Shown: one piece after another, positions 58,613 through 64,000 of the stretch
How the letters are laid out: every line of letters starts with the position of its first letter
Numbering within the stretch: the stretch's first letter is position 1
NCBI GenBank assembly: GCA_038237245.1
Contig: JBBRYY010000002.1
Span: 1 to 64,000, forward strand
From: FEN-1250 sp038237245
GTDB taxonomy: Bacteria > Gemmatimonadota > Gemmatimonadetes > Gemmatimonadales > Gemmatimonadaceae
Direction of reading: 5' to 3'
Length of the DNA stretch: 64,000 nt
Position numbers and translations under genes: made by a program
The notes under the pieces: model-generated
The model's database searches: none
Seen by the model: the letters and a program-made list of their open reading frames with translations, nothing else
What the model was told of the DNA's origin: nothing

Positions 58613-59731
58613 ATGCGTATCGGTGTCCCGAAGGAGATCAAGACGAATGAGAATCGTGTCGCGCTCGTCCCCGCTGGATGCGAGGCGTTGGTCGCCGACG
58701 GCCATTCGGTGCTCATCGAGAAGGGGGCAGGCGAGGGGAGCGGCTTCAGCGACGATCTCTATGTGAAGGCGGGCGGCAAGATCGCGCCGACGGCCGATGC
58801 GACGTGGGCCGACGCCGACATGATCCTGAAGGTGAAGGAGCCGATCAAGGTCGAGTGGCCGCGCATGAAGAAGGGACAGACGATCTTCACGTATTTCCAT
58901 TTCGCGGCGGACGAAGTGCTGACGAAGGCGCATCTCGAGAGCGGCGCCACGTGCATCGCCTACGAGACGGTGCAGCTGCCGCACGGCGAGCTCCCCCTGC
59001 TTACGCCGATGTCGGAGGTCGCGGGGCGGATGGCGGTGCAGGCCGGCGCCAAATACCTCGAGAAGCTGCACGGCGGACGCGGTGTCCTGCTCGGCGGCGT
59101 GCCGGGCGTGCTCCCGGGGAAGGTCGTGATCCTCGGTGGCGGTGTCGTCGGCACGAATGCGGCGAAGATGGCGGCGGGGCTCGGCGCGCACGTCACGATT
59201 CTCGATCTCTCGCTCGAGCGGCTGCGCTATCTGTCGGATGTGATGCCGGCAAACGTGACCCTCGTGTACTCGAATCGCCACGCGATCCTCGACCAGATCG
59301 CGACGGCGGATCTCGTCGTCGGTGCGGTACTGGTTGCGGGGGCGAAGGCGCCGAGGCTGGTGCGGCGTGAGGATCTGAAGACGATGCAGCCGGGTGCGGT
59401 GATCGTTGATGTGGCGATCGACCAGGGCGGATGCATCGAGACCATTCATGCAACGACGCACGACAACCCCGTGTACACCATCGATGGGATCATTCACTAT
59501 GGCGTCGCGAACATGCCGGGCGGCGTGCCACGCACGTCGACGCTCGCGCTCACGAATGCGACCTTCCCTTACGTGATGCAGTTGGCGAAGAAGGGGTGGA
59601 AGAAGGCGCTGCGCGAGAACGACGCACTGGCGAAGGGGCTGAACGTCGTCGCTGGGAAAGTCGTGTACAAGGCGGTGGCGGACGCGTTCGGGATGCCGTT
59701 CGTGGAGCCGGCGACCTACCTGAAGGATTAA
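58613..59731 (+). CDS. ald: Alanine dehydrogenase
   Basis: A 372-residue NAD enzyme interconverting L-alanine and pyruvate plus ammonia. MRIGVPKEIKTNENRVALVP is the signature start, EGAGEGSGFSDDLY-like IEKGAGEGSGFSDDLYVKAG follows, VILGGGVVGTNAAKMAAGLG is the NAD site, and VDVAIDQGGCIETIHATTHD the active region. Length fits. Ends just before the deacetylase gene. Confidence 0.96.
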   Translation: MRIGVPKEIKTNENRVALVPAGCEALVADGHSVLIEKGAGEGSGFSDDLYVKAGGKIAPTADATWADADMILKVKEPIKVEWPRMKKGQTIFTYFHFAADEVLTKAHLESGATCIAYETVQLPHGELPLLTPMSEVAGRMAVQAGAKYLEKLHGGRGVLLGGVPGVLPGKVVILGGGVVGTNAAKMAAGLGAHVTILDLSLERLRYLSDVMPANVTLVYSNRHAILDQIATADLVVGAVLVAGAKAPRLVRREDLKTMQPGAVIVDVAIDQGGCIETIHATTHDNPVYTIDGIIHYGVANMPGGVPRTSTLALTNATFPYVMQLAKKGWKKALRENDALAKGLNVVAGKVVYKAVADAFGMPFVEPATYLKD

Positions 59732-59735
59732 CGGG

Positions 59736-60512
59736 ATGCGTGTGGCGCTCCCGCCGGTGCTCGCCTACCACAAGGTGGAGCGTCGGCACGAGCTGGGTGT
59801 CACGCGGATCTCGCCGAACCGGTTTGCTCGGCAGATGGAGCGATTGGCGAAGGCGGGGTGGAGAACGTTAGGGTTGACTGAGGTGATCGCGTGCGCGATC
59901 GGCGAGCGGATAGCGGCGCCGCACGAGCTCGCGATCACTTTTGACGATGGGTACAGGGGACTGCGGGAGCATGCGTTTCCGGTACTGGAATCGCTCGGGT
60001 TTCGCGCGACGTGTTTTGTGATCACCGACTATGCGGGGAAGCTGAATCGCTGGGACGTGGCGTACGGAGGGCGGAGGTTCGCGCATCTCGCGTGGCGGGA
60101 CATGCGCGCGTGGCAGGGACGAGGAATTGAGTTCGCATCGCATACGGCGACGCATCCGCGGCTGACGCGGATGTCGGAGCTCGGAGTTTACGAGGAGCTC
60201 GACCGGTCGCGGCGAGCGATTGGGGGCGCCTTAGGGGTCGCGCCGACGGCGGTGAGCTATCCGTTCGGAGCGGCTGCAGCGAGGGAGGAGCGGATCGCAC
60301 GCGAGGCGGGGTACGCCGCAGCATTCGGAATTGCGCGAGGGTGGCGCGGGAACGTGATGAGCGTGGCGCGGACGCCGGTGTACCTCTGGGCGCCGCTCAC
60401 CCCTGTCGTTGGCGTGTTGCGCGCCCCGGAGCAAGTCGCGGCGCTGATCGCGAATCGCTGCGCGATTGGGACTACCCTGCTGCGTGGCGCAGCAGACAGC
60501 GGAGTGTCATGA
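59736..60512 (+). CDS. Polysaccharide deacetylase-family protein (NodB fold)
   Basis: A 258-residue protein with ELAITFDDGYRGLREHAFPV (metal Asp), IEFASHTATHPRLTRMS (His-x3-His) and AVSYPFGAAAAREERIAREA, the three NodB motifs. They deacetylate N-acetyl sugars in cell-surface glycans. No signal peptide, so it may act in the cytosol or need another export path. Four bases after ald; overlaps the next gene (ATGA). Confidence 0.9.
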   Translation: MRVALPPVLAYHKVERRHELGVTRISPNRFARQMERLAKAGWRTLGLTEVIACAIGERIAAPHELAITFDDGYRGLREHAFPVLESLGFRATCFVITDYAGKLNRWDVAYGGRRFAHLAWRDMRAWQGRGIEFASHTATHPRLTRMSELGVYEELDRSRRAIGGALGVAPTAVSYPFGAAAAREERIAREAGYAAAFGIARGWRGNVMSVARTPVYLWAPLTPVVGVLRAPEQVAALIANRCAIGTTLLRGAADSGVS

Positions 60513-60940
60513 ACTCTCCGGCCCGTGAGGAGCAGCAGTGGCGGATTACCTTTGCGCGCTTCCTATTGTGCGTGGCGATCCTGTACTATCTCGCCACGCT
60601 CGTTACGGTCGCACTCGGGAGGCGAGGACTTCACTCTCTGCGATCGGTTTCTGAGATTTTGGTACTCTTGCTGTTATCGGCGTTTGCCACGGTGGGCCTA
60701 ACGAGACTGCGCGCTCCGTCGATCCTCGCGATCGCGATCGCTGCCCTTATGTCCCTCTGGTTCTTGATCCCCACGTTTTTCAACCAACCGTTGCTGAGTG
60801 CGATGCTGCGCGGAATCGGAACCTGGCGAACCTACGTCGCCATGCTCGTGGCCTTTGCACTCAATCTCTTGCCCGCCATTGCGTTCTTCGTCGTCTGGCC
60901 GTTGCGGCCATCTCGCGCCGGTGTTCCCCGTGGTGGGTGA
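60509..60940 (+). CDS. Integral membrane protein, 143 aa
   Basis: A 143-residue protein with about four membrane helices (FARFLLCVAILYYLATLVTV; EILVLLLLSAFATVGLT; ILAIAIAALMSLWFLIPTFF; VAMLVAFALNLLPAIAFFVV). ATGA overlap with the deacetylase gene suggests they work together at the membrane. No family recognised. Confidence 0.75.
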   Translation: MNSPAREEQQWRITFARFLLCVAILYYLATLVTVALGRRGLHSLRSVSEILVLLLLSAFATVGLTRLRAPSILAIAIAALMSLWFLIPTFFNQPLLSAMLRGIGTWRTYVAMLVAFALNLLPAIAFFVVWPLRPSRAGVPRGG

Positions 60941-61109
60941 ATCGATCGAGGACGTTCAAGGTCGGCCGCTGAGCGAAGATATCATCCCTTTCTGACATCA
61001 TCGCGAGCAGCCGCTCGGAAGGCCTCATCCTTGCACGTTCACCGTTTGGGATGCCACTCGATTCGTGCGATGCGACTCGCTGGCCCCGTTACACGCGATC
61101 AGGATTGCC

Positions 61110-61289
61110 GTGGAAGAAATCGAGATTGGGCGCACGCGCGGCCGCACCATATTGCTCGGCGTCTTCATATTCGTCGTCGTGGCCGCCGCACTCTGGTTCG
61201 TCGTCGGCCGGCGCGGACCGAGCAAAATTCCTCACGTCGGACCCGCCGGCGACAAGAGCGCTCCGAGTGGATCGCCCGCGCCTCACTAG
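61110..61289 (+). CDS. Small single-helix membrane protein
   Basis: A GTG start at 61110 follows AGGA by six bases. The product reads VEEIEIGRTRGRTILLGVFI... with one membrane helix (ILLGVFIFVVVAAALWFVVG) and a short polar end. A longer version starting at GTG 61065 is possible. Unknown function; convergent with the reductase gene. Confidence 0.5.
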   Translation: MEEIEIGRTRGRTILLGVFIFVVVAAALWFVVGRRGPSKIPHVGPAGDKSAPSGSPAPH

Positions 61290-61303
61290 CGCGCAGCGAC
61301 GCG

Positions 61304-62530
61304 CTAGACGAAGTACTTCGCGACCACCGGCAGCAGCGTCGGGTGATGCATCAGCGCGCTCCCAAAGATCCGTCTGAGCGTTCGCTTCTCGTAGGCGATC
61401 CCGTTCACCGTCTTTGCAAGCCGATCGAAGAACGAATCGTCGAACTTCGACAGCGCATCCTTGAGCGTGTGAAAGCGAATGTGATCGTCGCCGAGCATCG
61501 TCATCCACGCGTCATGATACCGTTGGATCCGCACGGCACTCGTATCGCGCGCCGCCAACGCCTCAGCGCCGACCTCCGCCGCCAGCCGACCCGCCTTCAT
61601 CGCGTTCACGATCCCGCCACCCGATAGCGGGTTGATCATGTGCGCCGCATCTCCCACCGTGATCAACCCATCCGTCACGGTGCGCTTGATCGTCGGGTGC
61701 ACGATCACGCCGCCCACCGTGTAGCTCACGCGAATTCCCGTTGGGAAATAATTCTGGGTGTAGTCGTCGAGCCACTGACGCGCATTCCGCCCGCCCGCGC
61801 GCAACGCCACGGTGCCGAGGCCGATGTTCGCGCTGTCGCCGCCCTTCGGAAATACCCACGCGTAGCCGCCCGGCGCGACATTATCTCCAAAGTGCAAATA
61901 AATCGCGTCCTGATCGACGTTGACGTTCGTCATCAGATACTGCGCGCAGCTTTCCATGTCCCGCGCAGGGACGCGCGTGTCGAGCCCCGCCCACCGCGCC
62001 ACCATCCCGTCGACGCCGTCCGCCGCTACGATGAGCCTCGTGCGCACGACGTACTCGCGCCCACCCCCTCGCACCGCCACGAGCCACCCGTCGCCATCGC
62101 GTCGCACCCCCGTCGCCTCGGTGCCAATCAGGATCTCGGCGCCCGCCAGTCCTGCCTCCGTCGCCAGCGCAGGCTCGAAGCGCGTGCGATCGAGCACGTA
62201 GCCCACGTCGCCTTCCGCCACGCGCACCTCGGTGCCGTCCGGCGCCCAGAAGATCACCTTCGTGATCTTCCGCGACACCCAGGGCGCATTCGTCGGATCG
62301 ATGAACTCCGAGAGCCCCCCGCTCCCCACCCCCTCGCCACAGCGCACCGGCGCCCCGATCGCGCGGTCGCGCTCCAGCAACAGCACCGACAGGCCACGGT
62401 CGCGCGCCATCAGCTCCCGCGCCGCGATAAGCCCACCCGGACCACCGCCGACCACCAACGCGTCGCACCGCCGACTCGGTTCCGGCCACGCGACGCCCGG
62501 CAACAAACCGCTCTTCCTCACTCCACTCAC
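61304..62530 (-). CDS. Geranylgeranyl reductase-family flavoprotein
   Basis: A 408-residue FAD enzyme. ALVVGGGPGGLIAARELMAR is the FAD-binding motif; APVRCGEGVGSGGLSEFI and VGDAAHMINPLSGGGIVNAM (C-terminal FAD-contact) mark the GGR family. Members reduce isoprenoid double bonds in archaeal-type lipids, menaquinones or pigments. The GTG at 62530 overlaps the ferredoxin stop (GTGA), which sets the start. A low-potential electron donor in the same operon fits ferredoxin-dependent isoprenoid saturation (inference). Confidence 0.85.
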   Translation of the reverse strand: MSGVRKSGLLPGVAWPEPSRRCDALVVGGGPGGLIAARELMARDRGLSVLLLERDRAIGAPVRCGEGVGSGGLSEFIDPTNAPWVSRKITKVIFWAPDGTEVRVAEGDVGYVLDRTRFEPALATEAGLAGAEILIGTEATGVRRDGDGWLVAVRGGGREYVVRTRLIVAADGVDGMVARWAGLDTRVPARDMESCAQYLMTNVNVDQDAIYLHFGDNVAPGGYAWVFPKGGDSANIGLGTVALRAGGRNARQWLDDYTQNYFPTGIRVSYTVGGVIVHPTIKRTVTDGLITVGDAAHMINPLSGGGIVNAMKAGRLAAEVGAEALAARDTSAVRIQRYHDAWMTMLGDDHIRFHTLKDALSKFDDSFFDRLAKTVNGIAYEKRTLRRIFGSALMHHPTLLPVVAKYFV

Positions 62531-62748
62531 GACTGCATCTCGAGCGATTTCCCGACTCGAGGAATCATCGCCAGTGCGCCCACCGGACACGGCGCCACAC
62601 ACTTCCGACACCCTGTGCAAATTGAATCGTCTATGAACAGACCCTCCCGTCTCATCCCGATCGCGCCGGGGGGACAGAGGGGCAAACACAGCCCGCAGGA
62701 ATCACAGACATTCAGCTCCACGACCGCAATCTCGAGCGACTCCCGCAT
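62527..62748 (-). CDS. Two-[4Fe-4S] ferredoxin
   Basis: A protein of about 73 residues with CDSCGLCLPLCPPGA and CTGCRKCVAPCPVGA, two complete C-x2-C-x2-C-x3-C-P sets. It transfers electrons, most likely to the geranylgeranyl-reductase-like enzyme whose start overlaps its stop. The ATG at 62748 (MRESLEIAVV) is chosen; a TTG at 62805 would add 19 unconserved residues. Confidence 0.9.
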   Translation of the reverse strand: MRESLEIAVVELNVCDSCGLCLPLCPPGAIGMRREGLFIDDSICTGCRKCVAPCPVGALAMIPRVGKSLEMQS

Positions 62749-62910
62749 CCGTCCTCGCACGCTGGGATTGTGATGTCCGACACGCCCTAGGTTATGTCCA
62801 GCCAACGTCTTGCCGCAACTCAGGTGTGCGGCTAGCTTAACCCCCGACCGTGCACTTTCCTACCTGCCGCCTACTGCGTTCCGCCAGGAATGCGAGATTG
62901 AACTCCTAGA

Positions 62911-63945
62911 ATGCGCTGGCCCTTCAAACCGGGTTCGCTGTTTCCCGCGAACGCGATTGCCGTAGACCTCGGCACCGCGAACACCCTGATCTACGTCAAA
63001 GGCGAAGGAATCGTGCTCAATGAGCCGTCCGTCGTCGCCATCGATCGCGCCACCGGCAAGATCAAAGGGGTAGGTCTCGAAGCGAAACGCATGCTCGGCC
63101 GCACCCCCGAAGGCGTCATTGCGGTTCGTCCGATGAAGGACGGCGTCATCGCCGACTTCGACGTCACCGAGAAGATGCTCCGCTACTTCCTCACGCTGAT
63201 CATCGACAACCACGTCTTCAAGGTGAAGCCGCGCGTCATCGTGTGCGTCCCCTCCGGCATCACCGAAGTCGAGAAGCGCGCCGTGCGCGACTCCGCACTC
63301 GGCGCCGGCGCGAAGGAAGTGTTCATGGTCGCCGAGCCGATGGCGGCTGCGATCGGCGTCGGACTTCCGGTCGAGACGCCAACGGGCAATATGGTCATCG
63401 ACATCGGCGGCGGCACCACGGAGATCGCCGTCATCGCACTCTCGGGCATCGTCAGCGACACATCGATCCGCACGGGCGGCGACGAGCTCGACACCGCGAT
63501 CGTGCAGTTCATGCGCAAGAACTACAATCTCCTCATCGGCGAGCCGACCGCGGAGCAGATCAAGATCCAGATCGGCTCCGCCGCGCCCGTTGGCGAAGAG
63601 CGCGAGATGGAAGTAAAGGGGCGCGACCTCGTCTCCGGAATTCCGAAGACCGTGCGTGTGCACTCGAGCGAGATCCGCGAAGCGATTCAGGAGCCGATCC
63701 AGCAGATCGTCGACGCGGTTCGCCGCGCCCTCGAGATCACGCCGCCGGAGCTTGCGAGCGACATCGTCGACCGCGGCATCGTCATGACCGGTGGCGGCGC
63801 GCTCATTCGCGGCCTCGACCTCCTGCTGAGCCAGGAGACGAATCTGCCGATTCACGTCGACGAGGATCCGCTCACCTGCGTCGTTCGCGGCACCGGGCGA
63901 ATTCTGGACGACGAGGACAAGTACTGGTCCGTCCTGCAGACCTGA
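62911..63945 (+). CDS. mreB: Rod shape-determining protein MreB
   Basis: A 344-residue actin-like ATPase guiding cell-wall synthesis. AIAVDLGTANTLIYVKGEGI (phosphate 1), VIDIGGGTTEIAVIALSGIV (phosphate 2), VMTGGGALIRGLDLLLSQET (adenosine motif) and AEPMAAAIGVGLPVETPTGN are all present. The start MRWPFKPGSLFP has a short N-terminal amphipathic part, as in membrane-binding MreB. mreC appears to follow. Confidence 0.97.
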   Translation: MRWPFKPGSLFPANAIAVDLGTANTLIYVKGEGIVLNEPSVVAIDRATGKIKGVGLEAKRMLGRTPEGVIAVRPMKDGVIADFDVTEKMLRYFLTLIIDNHVFKVKPRVIVCVPSGITEVEKRAVRDSALGAGAKEVFMVAEPMAAAIGVGLPVETPTGNMVIDIGGGTTEIAVIALSGIVSDTSIRTGGDELDTAIVQFMRKNYNLLIGEPTAEQIKIQIGSAAPVGEEREMEVKGRDLVSGIPKTVRVHSSEIREAIQEPIQQIVDAVRRALEITPPELASDIVDRGIVMTGGGALIRGLDLLLSQETNLPIHVDEDPLTCVVRGTGRILDDEDKYWSVLQT

Positions 63946-63951
63946 TCGCGC

Positions 63952-64000
63952 GTGCCCCCAAGCGCTCGCGCGTACAGCCGCAGAGACACGGTCCTGTTCG
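63952..64000 (+). CDS. mreC: Start of probable mreC (partial)
   Basis: A GTG at 63952, six bases after mreB, opens a frame VPPSARAYSRRDTVLF that runs off the window. MreC usually follows mreB and begins with a short basic stretch and a D-x-V/L-L-F before the membrane helix, which fits. Only sixteen residues are seen. Confidence 0.5.
   Translation, partial: MPPSARAYSRRDTVLF

Overview
The window reads as a chromosomal segment of a high-GC Gram-negative bacterium, most likely from the Gemmatimonadota. That assignment is an inference. It rests on GTG/ATG-overlapped housekeeping operons, eukaryotic-type Ser/Thr kinases, many lipoproteins, a dapE-asd-dapD-tyrA-aroA run, and the dominance of GC-rich third codon positions. 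No rRNA is present to confirm it.

Layout. 1-3353 is host DNA: the tail of an outer-membrane protein, a GDSL-type lipoprotein, a methyltransferase, tRNA-Gly(GCC) and a soluble Ser/Thr kinase. At 3354-3436 lies tRNA-Leu(UAA). Its 3' half (3384-3437) is repeated as a 54-bp copy with three mismatches at 24238-24291. Everything between them looks like one integrated element of about 20.9 kb.

The element. It opens with a tyrosine integrase facing the tRNA, then a 216-bp region holding 13 copies of CCGACA/TGTCGG with an embedded hairpin and promoter-like sequence. Next come a Fis-like small protein, an 800-residue Prim-Pol/RepA-type helicase fusion, small genes (an excisionase-like HTH protein and an endonuclease VII-like HNH protein), a cargo region of secreted or lipidated proteins, a DUF5677-like protein, a HEPN-motif protein and a lipoprotein with a JAB/JAMM-like C-terminus followed by a coupled secreted partner. 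The right part is a leftward operon: small HTH protein, 129-aa protein, two large virion-like proteins and a small-terminase-like protein. No portal, large terminase, capsid, tail or lysis gene was seen. This pattern of integrase, HTH, primase-replicase with iterons and a TerS-like gene resembles a phage satellite (PICI-like) more than a complete prophage; this is the main candidate for an undescribed system.

From 24292 to the end the DNA is again host-like: a Crp/Fnr regulator, an M19 dipeptidase, a GNAT acetyltransferase, the lysine/aromatic operon dapE-asd-dapD-tyrA-aroA-cmk followed by rpsA, an S41 protease, an acyl-CoA carboxylase operon (pccB, peroxiredoxin, accC, rlmD-like, biotin carrier), ribosomal and translation genes (rplM-rpsI, rpsB, tsf, pyrH, frr), an envelope run (uppS-cdsA-dxr-rseP), a second Ser/Thr kinase with a membrane anchor, rpsO-pnp-M16 protease, alanine dehydrogenase, a polysaccharide deacetylase, a ferredoxin/geranylgeranyl-reductase pair and mreB with the likely start of mreC.
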